Positions 38,839 through 49,476 of a stretch of 64,000 nt of DNA are shown piece after piece (positions within the stretch are counted from its first letter, which is position 1; each line of letters starts with the position of its first letter). Under the pieces are notes generated by a model that was not told the DNA's origin, ran no database searches, and was given only the letters and a program-made list of their open reading frames with translations. The DNA lies in the NCBI RefSeq assembly GCF_004302915.1, contig NZ_QQBI01000003.1, positions 124,001 to 188,000 of the forward strand, written 5' to 3'. This DNA comes from Komagataeibacter xylinus (GTDB lineage Bacteria > Pseudomonadota > Alphaproteobacteria > Acetobacterales > Acetobacteraceae). The position numbers and the translations under genes are program-made.

Positions 38839-39957
38839 TCAGCCCGCCTTATTCAGCCGCGCCAGTTCTTCCACCACGGCGGTGCCCATGCCTGCCGTGT
38901 TCACTTCCGTCTTGCCCGCACTCATGATGTCAGGCGTGCGCAGGCCACGGTCCAGCACGTTGGAGACCGCCTGCTCGATCAGGGCTGCATCGTCCTGCAT
39001 GTCGAACGAATAGCGCAGCAGCATGGCAAACGAGAGGATCTGCGCCAGCGGGTTGGCCTTGCCCTGCCCCGCAATGTCGGGCGCGCTGCCATGGATCGGC
39101 TCATACAGCGCGGGCATGCGGCCATCCTCGCCCTTCGCACCCAGCGTGGCCGAAGGCAGCATGCCCAGGCTGCCGGTCAGCATCGAGGCCAGGTCGGACA
39201 GCAGGTCGCCAAACAGGTTGCCGGTCACGATCACATCAAACTGCCGCGGGTTGCGTACAAGCTGCATGGCGCAGTTATCGGCCAGCATGTGGGTGAGCTG
39301 CACATCGGGGTATTCGCGCGCATGCAGGTCGGTCACGACCTCTTTCCACAGCAGGCCGCTTTCCATCACGTTGCATTTCTCGACCGAGCACACGCGGTTA
39401 TCGCGCTTGCGGGCCAGTTCAAATGCCACGCGGGCCACGCGCTCGATTTCCGGCGTGGTGTAAACCTCGGTGTTGATGCCACGGCGCGTGCCATCGGCCA
39501 GGGTCTCGATGCCACGGGGGTTGCCGAAATAGATGCCGCCCACCGTCTCGCGCACGATCATGATGTCGAGGCCGCGCACCACGTCGGGCTTGAGGGTGCT
39601 GGCATCGGCCAGCGAGTCGAACACCTTGGCCGGGCGCAGGTTGGCGAACAGGCCAAGTTCCTGCCGCAGCTTGAGAATCGCAATCTCGGGCCGGCGGTCA
39701 AACCCGGCGGAAGCCCATTTCGGGTCACCCACCGAGCCGAACAGCACCGCATCCGCCGCCCGCGCCGCATCGATCACCTCCTGCGTAATCGGCTGGCCAT
39801 GCACCGCAAGCGATGCGCCACCCACGAGGTCCTCGCTCACATCAAAGCGGATGCCGCGTGCCTGCGCCATCCAGTCCATGATGCGGCGGACTTCGTTCAT
39901 GATCTCGGGGCCAATGCCATCGCCAGGCAGGATCAGCAGCTTCTTGGGTGCGGACAT
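38839..39957 (-). CDS. leuB: 3-isopropylmalate dehydrogenase
   Basis: Third step of leucine synthesis: NAD-dependent oxidative decarboxylation of 3-isopropylmalate. It is 372 aa with the N-terminal [20 protein letters not shown] and substrate arginines in [14 protein letters not shown]. The metal aspartates lie in the region of [15 protein letters not shown], and [14 protein letters not shown] closes the NAD site. I used the ATG at 39955-39957. It lies 76 nt downstream of leuD. Confidence 0.97.
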   Translation of the reverse strand: MSAPKKLLILPGDGIGPEIMNEVRRIMDWMAQARGIRFDVSEDLVGGASLAVHGQPITQEVIDAARAADAVLFGSVGDPKWASAGFDRRPEIAILKLRQELGLFANLRPAKVFDSLADASTLKPDVVRGLDIMIVRETVGGIYFGNPRGIETLADGTRRGINTEVYTTPEIERVARVAFELARKRDNRVCSVEKCNVMESGLLWKEVVTDLHAREYPDVQLTHMLADNCAMQLVRNPRQFDVIVTGNLFGDLLSDLASMLTGSLGMLPSATLGAKGEDGRMPALYEPIHGSAPDIAGQGKANPLAQILSFAMLLRYSFDMQDDAALIEQAVSNVLDRGLRTPDIMSAGKTEVNTAGMGTAVVEELARLNKAG

Positions 39958-40033
39958 GAGGTTTCCCATCCGGTTTCAATCAGGTTTGTCAAATGCTCTT
40001 TGCCGTGCGGCTGCAGGCGGGCGCCCTGCCCGC

Positions 40034-40657
40034 TCAATCGAGCACGATGCGCGGAATCCACGGCTGCGCCTTCGCGCGGCGTTCCTCAAAAGAGGTGATT
40101 TCCTTCTCGTGCTGCAGCGTCTGGCCAATATCGTCCAGCCCTTCGAGCAGCAGCTTCTTGCGCAGCGGGTCGACAGCGAACGGCACCTCGGTGCCATCGG
40201 GCCGCACCACCACCTGCCGGGGCAGGTCGATGGTCAGGCGCGCATTGCCGCCCATGCGGGCATCTTCCATCAACTGCGTGCAGACATCATGCGGCAGGAC
40301 GATGGGCAGGATGCCGTTCTTGAAGCAGTTGTTATGGAAGATATCGGCGAATGACGGCGCGATCACGCAGCGGATGCCAAAATCCAGCAGCGCCCACGGC
40401 GCATGCTCGCGCGAGGAACCACAGCCCAGATTGTCATACGTGATCAGGATCTCCGCCTTGCGGTAAGGCTCCTGGTTCAGCACGAAATCCGGGTTCTCCG
40501 ATCCATCCGCCCGATAGCGCATGCTGTCAAACGCATGCACGCCAAGACCGGTGCGCTTGGTGGTCTTGAGAAAGCGCGCGGGAATGATCTTGTCGGTGTC
40601 GATGTTTTCTTCAGGCAGCGGGGCCGCCACGGCCGAGAGAACAGTGAATTTATCCAT
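40034..40657 (-). CDS. leuD: 3-isopropylmalate dehydratase small subunit
   Basis: Swivel-domain subunit pairing with LeuC to isomerise 2- to 3-isopropylmalate. It is 207 aa with [14 protein letters not shown], the key [15 protein letters not shown] and [15 protein letters not shown]. The start at 40655-40657 lies 2 nt past the leuC stop, so the pair is coupled. Confidence 0.97.
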   Translation of the reverse strand: MDKFTVLSAVAAPLPEENIDTDKIIPARFLKTTKRTGLGVHAFDSMRYRADGSENPDFVLNQEPYRKAEILITYDNLGCGSSREHAPWALLDFGIRCVIAPSFADIFHNNCFKNGILPIVLPHDVCTQLMEDARMGGNARLTIDLPRQVVVRPDGTEVPFAVDPLRKKLLLEGLDDIGQTLQHEKEITSFEERRAKAQPWIPRIVLD

Positions 40658-40659
40658 TT

Positions 40660-42063
40660 TCAGATCAGCTCCCGCACATCGGTCAGGCATCCGGTCACGG
40701 CAGCAGCGGCCGCCATGGCGGGCGAGAGCAGGTGCGTGCGCCCGCCGGGGCCCTGCCTGCCCTCAAAATTACGATTGGACGTGGAGGCACAGCGCTGCCC
40801 CGGCGTCAGCCGGTCGGGGTTCATGCCAAGGCACATGGAGCACCCGGCCTCGCGCCATTCGAACCCGGCTTCAAGGAACACCTTGTCCAGCCCTTCCTCT
40901 TCCGCCTGCGCCTTCACGATGCCCGATCCGGGCACGATCATCGCCCGCACGCCCTCAGCCACCTTGCGGCCTGCTGCAACGGCAGCGGCAGCGCGCAGGT
41001 CCTCTATGCGGCTGTTGGTGCATGAGCCGATGAACACGACATCAACCGGCGTGCCCGCAATCTTCTGGCCCGCTTCAAGCCCCATGTAGTCCAGCATGCG
41101 CTGCATCTGGGCACGCTTGCCGGGGTCGGCCTCGGCTGCCGGGTCGGGCACGGTGCCGGTAACGGGGATGACCGTCTCGGGGCTGGTGCCCCAGGTCAGC
41201 ACCGGCGTGATGTCCTCGGCGCGGAGCTCGACCACGCGGTCGTAATGGGCACCCTCATCGGCGGCCAGCGTCTTCCAATAGGCCACGGCCGCGTCAAACG
41301 CCTCGCCCTTCGGCGCAAAGGGGCGGCCGCGCACGTATTCGAACGTGGTCTCGTCAGGGGCCACCAGCCCCGCGCGGGCACCGGCCTCGATCGACATGTT
41401 GCAGATCGTCATGCGGCCCGCCATGTCGAGCTCGCGGATGGCCGAGCCCGCGAATTCGATCACATGCCCCGTGCCACCCGCCGTGCCGATATGGCCGATG
41501 ATGGCGAGCATGATGTCCTTGGCGGTCACACCGGGGCCAACCTGCCCCTCGACCACCACCTTCATGTTCTTGGCCGGCTTTTGCAGGATGGTCTGGGTCG
41601 CCATCACATGCTCGACCTCGGACGTGCCGATGCCGAATGCCAGGGCGCCCATCGCGCCATGGGTGGAGGTATGGCTATCGCCGCACACGATGGTCATGCC
41701 CGGCAGCGAGATGCCCTGCTCGGGGCCCACCACATGCACGATGCCCTGCCGCGCCGAGAGCAGCGGGAAATACGGCACGCCGAATTCCTTCACGTTGCGC
41801 TCGAGCGTTTCGATCTGGTTGCGGCTCTCCGCCTCCTCGATCGGCTGGGTGCGGTCGGATGTGGGCACGTTGTGGTCCACCACCGCAATCGTCGCATCCG
41901 GGTGGCGCAGGCGGCGGCCGCTCAGGCGCAGGCCTTCAAACGCCTGCGGGCTCGTGACCTCGTGCACGAGATGGCGATCGATGTAGAGGATGGCCGTCTT
42001 GTCCGGAAGGGTTTCGACCACATGGCTGTCCCATATCTTGTCGAACAATGTGCGCGGGGCCAT
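40660..42063 (-). CDS. leuC: 3-isopropylmalate dehydratase large subunit
   Basis: [4Fe-4S] aconitase-family subunit (467 aa). The cluster cysteines are in [13 protein letters not shown] and [13 protein letters not shown]. Substrate-binding motifs [11 protein letters not shown] and [20 protein letters not shown] are intact. It depends on the SUF system encoded elsewhere in the window. It lies 137 nt after rplS on the same strand, separated by a GC-rich hairpin. Confidence 0.97.
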   Translation of the reverse strand: MAPRTLFDKIWDSHVVETLPDKTAILYIDRHLVHEVTSPQAFEGLRLSGRRLRHPDATIAVVDHNVPTSDRTQPIEEAESRNQIETLERNVKEFGVPYFPLLSARQGIVHVVGPEQGISLPGMTIVCGDSHTSTHGAMGALAFGIGTSEVEHVMATQTILQKPAKNMKVVVEGQVGPGVTAKDIMLAIIGHIGTAGGTGHVIEFAGSAIRELDMAGRMTICNMSIEAGARAGLVAPDETTFEYVRGRPFAPKGEAFDAAVAYWKTLAADEGAHYDRVVELRAEDITPVLTWGTSPETVIPVTGTVPDPAAEADPGKRAQMQRMLDYMGLEAGQKIAGTPVDVVFIGSCTNSRIEDLRAAAAVAAGRKVAEGVRAMIVPGSGIVKAQAEEEGLDKVFLEAGFEWREAGCSMCLGMNPDRLTPGQRCASTSNRNFEGRQGPGGRTHLLSPAMAAAAAVTGCLTDVRELI

Positions 42064-42152
42064 CTTGCTTATCCTCTCCCGGACGGAAACAGGCCGCCAT
42101 CACGCGCAAACGACGCACGCAACAGGCAGCCGGAAAATCTTGCATGAAACGG

Positions 42153-42189
42153 TTCGCCCGTTTCCACCATGCGGCAGGAAACGGGCGAA
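42153..42189 (-). terminator. Strong hairpin between rplS and leuC
   Basis: A perfect 13-bp stem TTCGCCCGTTTCC/GGAAACGGGCGAA with an 11-nt loop, 11 nt past the rplS stop. On the minus strand only a scattered T stretch follows, so read-through into leuC or partial termination is possible. Confidence 0.65.
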
Positions 42190-42200
42190 GGGTCGGTGTA

Positions 42201-42596
42201 TTACTCGGCTGCCGCGGTCGCGGCGGGTGCTGCCACTTCGCGCTTGCGCTCGGCAATACGGGCGGACTTGCCGCGACGGCCACGCAGGTAATACAGCTTC
42301 GCGCGGCGCACAACGCCACGGCGCACCACGGCGATCTCGGCAATGGTGGGGGAATACAGCGGGAACACACGCTCCACGCCTTCACCGTTGGAAATCTTGC
42401 GCACGGTGAAGTTGCTGTTCAGGCCCTTGTTGGAGCGGGCGATGACCACGCCTTCGTAGTTCTGCACGCGCTTGCGGGTGCCTTCAACCACTTCCACACC
42501 CACGCGCACGGTGTCACCCGGCGCGAATTCGGGCACCGCGCGGATGGCGGTCAGGCGGGCGATCTCTTCCGCCTCGTACTTCTGGATAACATTCAT
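42201..42596 (-). CDS. rplS: 50S ribosomal protein L19
   Basis: A 131-aa protein at the subunit interface. Core motifs are [22 protein letters not shown] (start of the core, residues ~24-45), [17 protein letters not shown] and [19 protein letters not shown]. The Ala-rich C-terminal tail is common in the order. It is the last ribosomal gene of the ffh-rpsP-rimM-trmD-rplS operon. Confidence 0.97.
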   Translation of the reverse strand: MNVIQKYEAEEIARLTAIRAVPEFAPGDTVRVGVEVVEGTRKRVQNYEGVVIARSNKGLNSNFTVRKISNGEGVERVFPLYSPTIAEIAVVRRGVVRRAKLYYLRGRRGKSARIAERKREVAAPAATAAAE

Positions 42597-42627
42597 GATC
42601 CGGTCCTCGTTCGATAGGATTTCATGT

Positions 42628-43374
42628 TCAGTTCAGCCGGTCCACATCGGCACGGGGGCCTGTAGTCCGGGGAGTGTCTTGACCCGTGCGGGCCTGGTAG
42701 GCCGCCCACAGGTCCGGCCGACGCGCCTGCGTCACCGTCTCGGATGCCGCGCGGCGCCATTTGGCGATCGCGGCATGATGACCGGACAGCAGGACCTCGG
42801 GCACGTCGCGCCCGTCCCATTGCGCCGGCTTGGTATAAAGCGGATATTCAAGCAGGCCGTCGGCAAAGCTTTCCTCAACCGCGCTCTCGCCCGATCCCAT
42901 CACGCCCGGCAGCAGCCGCACGCAGGCATCAAGCAGCACCGTTGCCGCCACCTCCCCGCCCGAGAGGATGTAATCCCCGATCGAGACCTGTTCGGCGCCA
43001 GAGGCTTCGAGCACGCGCTCATCTACCCCTTCGTAGCGGCCACACAGCACCACAACGCCCGGCCCCGCCGCATAGCGGCGGATATCGGCCTGCGCCAGCG
43101 GGCGACCGCGTGGCGTGGGATACACCAGCGGGCGACCGGCGCGGTCGATATCGGCAATGGCCGCAGCCACCACGTCAGGCCGCATGACCATGCCCGCGCC
43201 ACCGCCAAAGGGCGTGTCATCCACCACCCGGTGGCGGCCCAGCCCGTAGTCACGCATGTCGCGCGCATCCATTGACCAGATGCCACGCTCGAGCGCACGC
43301 CCGGCCAGTGACTGCCCCAGCGTGCCGGGGAACATGGCGGGGAACAGCGTCAGTGCCGTTGCCTGCCACGTCAT
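42628..43374 (-). CDS. trmD: tRNA (guanine-37-N1)-methyltransferase
   Basis: Methylates G37 next to the anticodon, using SAM, to prevent frameshifting. It is a SPOUT/trefoil-knot enzyme (248 aa) with [41 protein letters not shown] and the knot loop [10 protein letters not shown]. The start overlaps the rimM stop as ATGA. Confidence 0.97.
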   Translation of the reverse strand: MTWQATALTLFPAMFPGTLGQSLAGRALERGIWSMDARDMRDYGLGRHRVVDDTPFGGGAGMVMRPDVVAAAIADIDRAGRPLVYPTPRGRPLAQADIRRYAAGPGVVVLCGRYEGVDERVLEASGAEQVSIGDYILSGGEVAATVLLDACVRLLPGVMGSGESAVEESFADGLLEYPLYTKPAQWDGRDVPEVLLSGHHAAIAKWRRAASETVTQARRPDLWAAYQARTGQDTPRTTGPRADVDRLN

Positions 43375-43922
43375 GGCGCATCATCCGCGCTGGCCGTGCC
43401 GGGAAAGCATTCGACCGGAACCTCGATCTCGTCGGGCAGGCAGACTTCAATCCAGCCCGCGCGCACATTCACCACCGGCACGCAACCTTCGGTGAACGGC
43501 AGCAGGAGGTTGCCCCCTGCCCCATCGATTTCAAGGCTGGTGCCCGCGCCATAGTCATGCACGGCCATCACGCGGCCGATCACCCACCCGCTGCCCTGCT
43601 CGCGCGCCTCCAGCCCGACCAGATCGGCGAAGTAGAATTCATCCGCATCGGGTTCGGGCAGGCTGGTGCGCGGCACGTACAGCTTGCGGTTGACCATCTG
43701 CTGGGCGGCCTCACGGCTATCAATGGTATTGCCTGCCGCATCATGCAGCCGGGCGATGCCATTGCCATGCCATGTCAGCCGCCACGGGCGGCCCAGATCA
43801 TCGACCAGCCCGTCATAGGTGGCCAGGTCTTCCGCCACGGCGGTGTAGCTGTGCACATGCACAAGCCCCCGCACGCCATGCGGACGACCCACCACACCCA
43901 TCAGGACCTGATCGCGGTTCAT
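43371..43922 (-). CDS. rimM: Ribosome maturation factor RimM
   Basis: Assists 30S head assembly. The 183-aa protein has the N-terminal RimM domain ([18 protein letters not shown]) and a C-terminal PRC barrel ([29 protein letters not shown]). It lies between rpsP and trmD and overlaps trmD by 4 nt. Confidence 0.95.
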   Translation of the reverse strand: MNRDQVLMGVVGRPHGVRGLVHVHSYTAVAEDLATYDGLVDDLGRPWRLTWHGNGIARLHDAAGNTIDSREAAQQMVNRKLYVPRTSLPEPDADEFYFADLVGLEAREQGSGWVIGRVMAVHDYGAGTSLEIDGAGGNLLLPFTEGCVPVVNVRAGWIEVCLPDEIEVPVECFPGTASADDAP

Positions 43923-43962
43923 GGAATGACTGCCTGCCTTTCCTGCCTGTCTATCGCGTCAG

Positions 43963-44307
43963 TTACGCTGCGGCTGCTTCGGCAGCGGCGGCGGCACGCT
44001 CCTGCGCGCGCTTCTTGGGCGCGGACTTCTTGGGCTGCTCGTTCCAGGTCGGCTTCGGCGCCAGGCCAGCGTTGCCCAGGAAACGGGCCACGCGGTCGGT
44101 CGGCAGCGCGCCGTTGGACAGCCAGTGCGTGATGCGCTCGGCCACCAGGCGCACGCGGTCGGCGTGGTCGGACGGCAGCATCGGGTTGTACGAACCCACG
44201 CGCTCGATGAAGCGGCCATCACGCGGGGAGCGGCTGTCAGCCACGACAATGTGGTAGTAGGGGCGCTTCTTCGCACCGGCGCGGGCGAGACGGATCTTGA
44301 GGCTCAT
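43963..44307 (-). CDS. rpsP: 30S ribosomal protein S16
   Basis: A 114-aa small-subunit protein. The N-terminus is [20 protein letters not shown], followed by [20 protein letters not shown]. The Ala/Lys-rich C-terminal extension is typical of alphaproteobacteria. It follows ffh by 58 nt. Confidence 0.97.
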   Translation of the reverse strand: MSLKIRLARAGAKKRPYYHIVVADSRSPRDGRFIERVGSYNPMLPSDHADRVRLVAERITHWLSNGALPTDRVARFLGNAGLAPKPTWNEQPKKSAPKKRAQERAAAAAEAAAA

Positions 44308-44365
44308 TTAAGATTTCTCCAGACAGTAGAAAGACAAAAAGAAAAAACGGGAACGACGCTCAGGC

Positions 44366-45760
44366 TCAGCCAAAAGGTGGCCGCCCGCCGCCGCCCGGGG
44401 GGCGACCCCCGTTTGGCATGAGTGCGGACAGACCCTGACGCATCAGTCCCTTCACGCCCAACTTGCTGAACCGCTTCATCATGGAGGCCATGGCGTCATA
44501 CTGCTTGAGCAGACGGTTGATCTCCTGCACGGTCGTACCGGACCCGCTGGCGATGCGCTTCTTGCGCGAGGCCTTGATGATGGAGGGCGTGCGCCGCTCC
44601 TTGCGGGTCATGGATGAAATGATGGCCTGATGGCGCTTGAGCACGGAGGTATCAAGCTCCTTGTCGCCCAGCGCGTCCTTCAGCTTGCCCATGCCCGGCA
44701 GCATGCCCAGAATGCCGGAAATGGACCCCATCTTGTTGATCTGGCGGATCTGGGCGGCGTAGTCATCCAGATCGAACTTGCCCTGCATCATCTTGAGGGC
44801 GAGCTTCTCGCTCTCCTCATGATCAAGGGTATCGGCGGCCTTTTCCACCAGGCCCGCGATGTCGCCAAGGCCGAGGATACGGCCGGCAACACGCTCGGGG
44901 TGGAATTCCTCCAGGGCGTCGAGCTTCTCGCCCGAGCCGGTCAGCTTGATCGGCGCGCCCGTGATCGCGCGCATGGACAGGGCGGCACCACCACGGGCAT
45001 CGCCATCCATGCGGGTCATGACCACGCCGGTCACCCCCACGGCCTCGTTGAACGCCTTGGCGGTGTTGACCGCGTCCTGCCCGGTCATGGCATCGACGAC
45101 GAGCAGCGTCTCCGCCGGATCGGTCGCGGCACGGATGGCGCGGACCTCGTCCATCAGCGCTTCATCGATGGACAGGCGGCCAGCGGTATCTAGGATGACG
45201 ATGTCATACCCCTCGCGGCGGCCCGTATCCATGGCGCGCTCGGCAATCTGCACCGGCGTCTGGCCCGCGATGATGGGCAGCGAGGTCACACCCGCGCGCT
45301 CGGCCAGCTGGGCGAGCTGCAACTGGGCGGCGGGGCGCTGGGTATCGAGGCTCGCGAGCAGCACCTTCTTGCGCTCGCGCTGGGCGAGGCGGCGGGCGAT
45401 CTTGCCCGATGTGGTGGTCTTGCCCGAGCCCTGCAGGCCGACCATCAGGATCGGCACCGGCGGGGCGGCATTGAGGTTGAGGGGAACCGCACCGGCGCCG
45501 CCAAGGGCATCGATCAGCGCATCGTTGACGATCTTGGCAACGGCCTGGCCGGGCGAGATGCTGTCGAGCACCTCATGGCCCACGGCACGTTCACGCACCT
45601 TGTTGACGAAATCCTTGACGACAGGCAGCGCCACGTCGGCATCCAGCATGGCCAGACGCACTTCGCGCATTGCTTCCGTAACATCTGCTTCCGACAGGGC
45701 CCCGCGCTTGGCAAGACCATCGAACACACCGGAAAGCTTGCCTGACAGCGTCTCGAACAA
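44366..45760 (-). CDS. ffh: Signal recognition particle protein Ffh
   Basis: SRP54 GTPase that targets nascent membrane proteins with 4.5S RNA. Its NG domain has GLQGSGKTTTSGKIARRL, DTQRPAAQLQLAQLA, DTAGRL and TRMDGDARGGAAL. The C-terminal M domain is Met-rich (MMKRFSKLGVKGLMRQGLSA) and ends in a Gly/Pro-rich tail. It is 464 aa and the first gene of the operon running to rplS and probably leuCD. The SRP RNA is not in the window. Confidence 0.97.
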   Translation of the reverse strand: MFETLSGKLSGVFDGLAKRGALSEADVTEAMREVRLAMLDADVALPVVKDFVNKVRERAVGHEVLDSISPGQAVAKIVNDALIDALGGAGAVPLNLNAAPPVPILMVGLQGSGKTTTSGKIARRLAQRERKKVLLASLDTQRPAAQLQLAQLAERAGVTSLPIIAGQTPVQIAERAMDTGRREGYDIVILDTAGRLSIDEALMDEVRAIRAATDPAETLLVVDAMTGQDAVNTAKAFNEAVGVTGVVMTRMDGDARGGAALSMRAITGAPIKLTGSGEKLDALEEFHPERVAGRILGLGDIAGLVEKAADTLDHEESEKLALKMMQGKFDLDDYAAQIRQINKMGSISGILGMLPGMGKLKDALGDKELDTSVLKRHQAIISSMTRKERRTPSIIKASRKKRIASGSGTTVQEINRLLKQYDAMASMMKRFSKLGVKGLMRQGLSALMPNGGRPPGGGGRPPFG

Positions 45761-45881
45761 CGTATTTCCCCAAAAGAAGACGCGCCACTGCGCGAACCCT
45801 CGCGAAGTGACGTGCCTGATTAGTCGGGCGGATGTATCGCGCCCTGCCCCTGCCTGTCAAGCATTGCCGGGAATCCGCAAT

Positions 45882-45916
45882 AAAAAACGGCTGCCGGGCA
45901 CGGAGCCGGGCAGCCG
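45882..45916 (-). terminator. Terminator of the Spy-like gene
   Basis: CGGCTGCC/GGCAGCCG stem; the minus strand continues into TTTTTTATT. It lies 41 nt past the stop at 45958 and separates that gene from ffh. Confidence 0.9.
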
Positions 45917-45957
45917 CTTCTTTTAGGCCTCACCTGCGCGGGGCAGGCAGGGCGGTC

Positions 45958-46494
45958 TTATTTCTTCGCATCTTCCGGCGGCTGCGGGGGCGCGGTCAGC
46001 GCGCGCAGCTGCTCGTGCAGGCTGTCGATCTTGTCCTGCGTCGTGCGGATCTGGTTCAGCTGGTCGGCCGTCAGGATATCGTGGATGCGGATGGCTGTCT
46101 GCAGGCGGGCGGCTTCATGGCGCTGATGAATGGCCGTGATCTGCTGCTGCAGGCTGACGATCTGCGCTTCGTCAACCTTGCCCGGTGCCACGAGCAGGGT
46201 CTGGATCTGCTTGTGCAGCCCGTGCTCCTGCTCCATGTCGGCGCGGAAATCGGGGTGGCTGTCCTTCAGGATCGCCTGCAGCTTCTTGTGCTGGGCCGAG
46301 GTCAGCTGCACGTTGCCAAGGAACGGCATGCCGTAGCCACCGCCACCCGGGCCGCCCATCGGGCCAGCCATCATGCCGCAGCCACCACCCGGCGGCGGCG
46401 GCGGGCCATGGTGATGCTTTGCAAAAGCCTGACCGGAAAGGCCGGTTGCCATACCGCCGACGATCGTGGCAGCGAGAATCAGTTTCTTCATCAT
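45958..46494 (-). CDS. Periplasmic Spy/CpxP-like protein with His/Gly/Met-rich N-terminus
   Basis: A secreted protein of 178 aa. The signal peptide is MMKKLILAATIVGGMATGLS followed by GQAFA. The mature protein begins KHHHGPPPPPGGGCGMM and a Gly/Met/Pro-rich stretch, then a helical LTXXQ-type domain (VQLTSAQHKKLQAIL; ILTADQLNQIRTTQDKI). Such domains act as periplasmic chaperones or metal-stress sensors. The His/Cys/Met cluster suggests metal binding, which is inference. The start is not certain: ATG 46494 or the TTG at 46503, which has AGGAG at better spacing. It has its own terminator. Confidence 0.8.
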   Translation of the reverse strand: MMKKLILAATIVGGMATGLSGQAFAKHHHGPPPPPGGGCGMMAGPMGGPGGGGYGMPFLGNVQLTSAQHKKLQAILKDSHPDFRADMEQEHGLHKQIQTLLVAPGKVDEAQIVSLQQQITAIHQRHEAARLQTAIRIHDILTADQLNQIRTTQDKIDSLHEQLRALTAPPQPPEDAKK

Positions 46495-46639
46495 GGGAAC
46501 CAAGTCTACTCCTGTTATAACCTGCTTCATACCCTGCATGCAGCCTGCGGCTGACACAAGGCCTGTAAACGCAACGCTACATCACCCCGCCCGGTTCAAT
46601 AGGGACAAACTTGCTACAAAATGTAAGGTCCGGGCACAG

Positions 46640-47425
46640 CTAGCCAAAGCGCCCGGTAATGTAATCCTGCGTGCGCTTTTCACGGGGCGTGGTGAACATG
46701 CGGTCGGCGCTGTCCACCTCCACCACCTCGCCCATGTAGAAGAACGCCACCTGGTCGGCGCAGCGCGCGGCCTGCTGCAAATTGTGGGTGACGATGGCGA
46801 TGGTGAAATCGGCCTTCAGCTCATCGAGCAGTTCCTCGATGCGCGCGGTCGAGACCGGGTCGAGCGCACTGGTCGGCTCATCAAGCAGCACCACCTCGGG
46901 GCGGGTGGCGATGGTGCGCGCAATGCACAGGCGCTGCTGCTGCCCACCCGAAAGGGCCGCCGCCGAATCGCGCAGCCGGTCGCGCACCTCGGGCCACAGG
47001 GCCACGCGCCTGAGCACGTCTTCCACCCGCGCCTCCATCGCCGCGCGGTCGAGCCGCTCATGCAGGCGCACGCCAAAGGCGATGTTGTCATAGATCGACA
47101 TGGGGAATGGCGTGGGCTTCTGGAACACCATGCCCACGCGCGAGCGCAGCACGTTGAGGTTCACCTTCGGGCCGATGATGTTGCAGCCATCAAAGATCAC
47201 CTCGCCCGTGGCGCGCTGGCCTGGGTAGAGGTCGTACATGCGGTTGAGCACGCGCAGCAGCGTGGACTTGCCGCAGCCTGAAGGCCCGATCATGCCCGTC
47301 ACCTGCCCTTGCGGGAAGTCGATGGAGATATTCTTGAGCGCATGGTGCGCGCCGTAATAGAAATCGAGGTTCCGCACCGAGATCGCTGCGGGCGCGGCAT
47401 CATTCTGCGCGACTGTCATGTTCAT
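46640..47425 (-). CDS. pstB: Phosphate ABC transporter ATPase PstB
   Basis: Energises high-affinity phosphate uptake. The 261-aa protein has [15 protein letters not shown], Walker [10 protein letters not shown], signature [14 protein letters not shown], Walker [14 protein letters not shown] and the H-loop VTHNL. The first ATG overlaps the pstA stop (ATGA); the second ATG at 47419 has better SD spacing and is an alternative. No phoU follows in the window. Confidence 0.96.
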   Translation of the reverse strand: MNMTVAQNDAAPAAISVRNLDFYYGAHHALKNISIDFPQGQVTGMIGPSGCGKSTLLRVLNRMYDLYPGQRATGEVIFDGCNIIGPKVNLNVLRSRVGMVFQKPTPFPMSIYDNIAFGVRLHERLDRAAMEARVEDVLRRVALWPEVRDRLRDSAAALSGGQQQRLCIARTIATRPEVVLLDEPTSALDPVSTARIEELLDELKADFTIAIVTHNLQQAARCADQVAFFYMGEVVEVDSADRMFTTPREKRTQDYITGRFG

Positions 47426-48330
47426 TTCCTGTTACGTCCCAGCCCCAGCCGCACGGTTATGTTGATCATCAGGATGGCCGCCGTAATCAGCAGCGCGCCG
47501 GTCCAGGCCAGCGCGGTCCAGTCCGCATAGGCTGCACCCGCATACTGGTAGATGGTGACCGGCAGGCTGGCCATGGGTTTGCCGGGGGCCATCGACCAGT
47601 TCATGTTGCCCAGCGAGGTGAACAGCAGCGGCGCCGTCTCGCCCGATACGCGGGCCAGCGCCAGCAGGATGCCCGTCGCCACCCCCTCGCGCGCGGCGCG
47701 CAGGCACACGAACAGGATCATCCGCCACCGTGGCGCGCCCAGCGCAATCGCCGCCTCGCGCATGGCCAGCGGCACCAGGCGCAGCATGTCCTCGGTGGTG
47801 CGCACCACCACCGGCACCACCAGCATGGACAGCGCCAGCGCCCCCGCAAGCCCAGAGAAATGCCCGCTCGGCACCACCACGATCATGTAGATGAACAGCC
47901 CCACCAGAATGGACGGGGCCGAAAGCAGCAGGTCGGAGACAAAGCGGACGAAATTGATCAGCTTCCCGTCAGTGGCCGTAAACTCGGCAAGGTAGATGCC
48001 CACCAACAGCCCTACAGGCGCTCCGATCAGCACGGCCAGCCCGGTCTGGATCAGGCTGCCCACGATGGCGTTGGCCAGCCCCCCCGCCTGCCCCGGCGGC
48101 AGGGTCACATGCACGAACGTGACCCAGCGCAGGCCACCCACCCCGTTGCGCACCAGCACGAACAGGATGGAAAACAGCATGAGCAGCACCAGCACGGTCG
48201 CTGCCCAGCACAGGGCGGTGGCCACGCGGTCCACCATGCGGCGGCGGATGTCGGACACGCTGTTGCCCTGCCAGCGCGCGCCGGCGCAGGGGGCTGCCTG
48301 TGCGGCTGGGGTGGTCGGATGGGTGGTCAT
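47422..48330 (-). CDS. pstA: Phosphate ABC transporter permease PstA
   Basis: Inner-membrane channel half with six predicted helices and the BPD_transp_1 EAA loop ([20 protein letters not shown]). The length of 302 aa and the position between pstC and pstB identify it as PstA. The first 45 residues are an Ala/Pro-rich cytoplasmic lead. It starts 1 nt past the pstC stop. Confidence 0.93.
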   Translation of the reverse strand: MTTHPTTPAAQAAPCAGARWQGNSVSDIRRRMVDRVATALCWAATVLVLLMLFSILFVLVRNGVGGLRWVTFVHVTLPPGQAGGLANAIVGSLIQTGLAVLIGAPVGLLVGIYLAEFTATDGKLINFVRFVSDLLLSAPSILVGLFIYMIVVVPSGHFSGLAGALALSMLVVPVVVRTTEDMLRLVPLAMREAAIALGAPRWRMILFVCLRAAREGVATGILLALARVSGETAPLLFTSLGNMNWSMAPGKPMASLPVTIYQYAGAAYADWTALAWTGALLITAAILMINITVRLGLGRNRK

Positions 48331-48331
48331 G

Positions 48332-49294
48332 TCAGCGGCCCGCCGCTTTGGTGCGCAGGAGCAGCCGCGAACAGACCAGCGTGCCCAGGGAGATCAGCAT
48401 GAGCAGGAACCCTGCCGCCATGAGGGAGGAAAATTTGAGGCTGCCCACCGCACTTTCGGGAAATTCGAGGGCGATGAGCGAGGCGATCGTGTTGCCCGGC
48501 GAGAACAGCGACCAGCCGATATGGTTGGCGTTGCCGATCACGAAGGTGATGGCCATCGTCTCGCCCAGCGCGCGACCCAGCCCCAGCATCACGCCCCCCA
48601 CCACCGAGGAGCGCGACCATGGCAGGATGATGCGGCGCACCACCTCCCACCGCGTCATGCCCAGCCCGTAGGCGCTTTCCTTCAGCACGGCGGGGATGGA
48701 CAGGAACACATCGCGCATCACCGCGCAGATGAAGGGCGTGATCATGACCGCGAGGATCATGCCGCCGGTCAGGAAGCCGGTGCCGTAGGGCGCGCCACGG
48801 AACAGCGTGCCGATGCCTGGCACCCGGCCCAGCGTGTGGCTGGCCAGCGGCTCGACATAATGCGCCATGAACGGCACCAGCACCGCAAAGCCCCACATGC
48901 CGAAGATGATGGACGGCACGGCGGCCAGAAGCTGGATGAGCGTGCCGATCACGCCCGCGATCCGCGCCGAGGCGATCTCGGTCAGCCACACGGCAATGCC
49001 GAAGGCCAGCGGCACGGCGAGAAGAATGGCCAGCAGCGCGGTGATGACCGTGCCGAACATGGGGGCGGCCGCACCAAAATGCTGGGTGACGGGATTCCAC
49101 GCCTTGTCGAACACGAAGCCCGGCCCGAATCTGGCAAACGCGCCGCGCGCCCCCCAGGCCATGACGGCAACCATGCCACCCAGCCCCAGCAGGATCAGGG
49201 CTGCGCTACAGCGGACAATGGCGGCGAATACGGCATCCCCGTTTCCCTTTGCCGCCCCGGTCAGGGCCGAAGGGGATGTTGCAGACCGCTCCAT
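48332..49294 (-). CDS. pstC: Phosphate ABC transporter permease PstC
   Basis: Partner permease of PstA (320 aa). About six helices; the EAA-like loop is SAYGLGMTRWEVVRRIILPW, with GRALGETMAITFVIGNA typical of PstC. The ATG at 49292-49294 follows CGGAGG at 8 nt. It is the first gene of the visible operon. No pstS precedes it, so the binding protein is presumably elsewhere. I saw no convincing Pho box upstream. Confidence 0.94.
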   Translation of the reverse strand: MERSATSPSALTGAAKGNGDAVFAAIVRCSAALILLGLGGMVAVMAWGARGAFARFGPGFVFDKAWNPVTQHFGAAAPMFGTVITALLAILLAVPLAFGIAVWLTEIASARIAGVIGTLIQLLAAVPSIIFGMWGFAVLVPFMAHYVEPLASHTLGRVPGIGTLFRGAPYGTGFLTGGMILAVMITPFICAVMRDVFLSIPAVLKESAYGLGMTRWEVVRRIILPWSRSSVVGGVMLGLGRALGETMAITFVIGNANHIGWSLFSPGNTIASLIALEFPESAVGSLKFSSLMAAGFLLMLISLGTLVCSRLLLRTKAAGR

Positions 49295-49476
49295 ACAGAA
49301 GACCTCCGTGCCGCCACACGCATCAAAGTTCTCAACATTCGCGCCCGCAGGCACACCGGAATGCCGGGACCAATACTGGACCGGATGGCGGTTCTGCAAC
49401 CGTCATGATCGCCCAAGGGCAAAGTTTGCATCATATCGTTGTATTTTTGTGCAATTCCGGCGGCGTGTGCCCCGCG

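Noticed and set aside
49295-49476. Pho box upstream of pstC
   Set aside because: No pair of CTGTCAT-like repeats at the right spacing was found.
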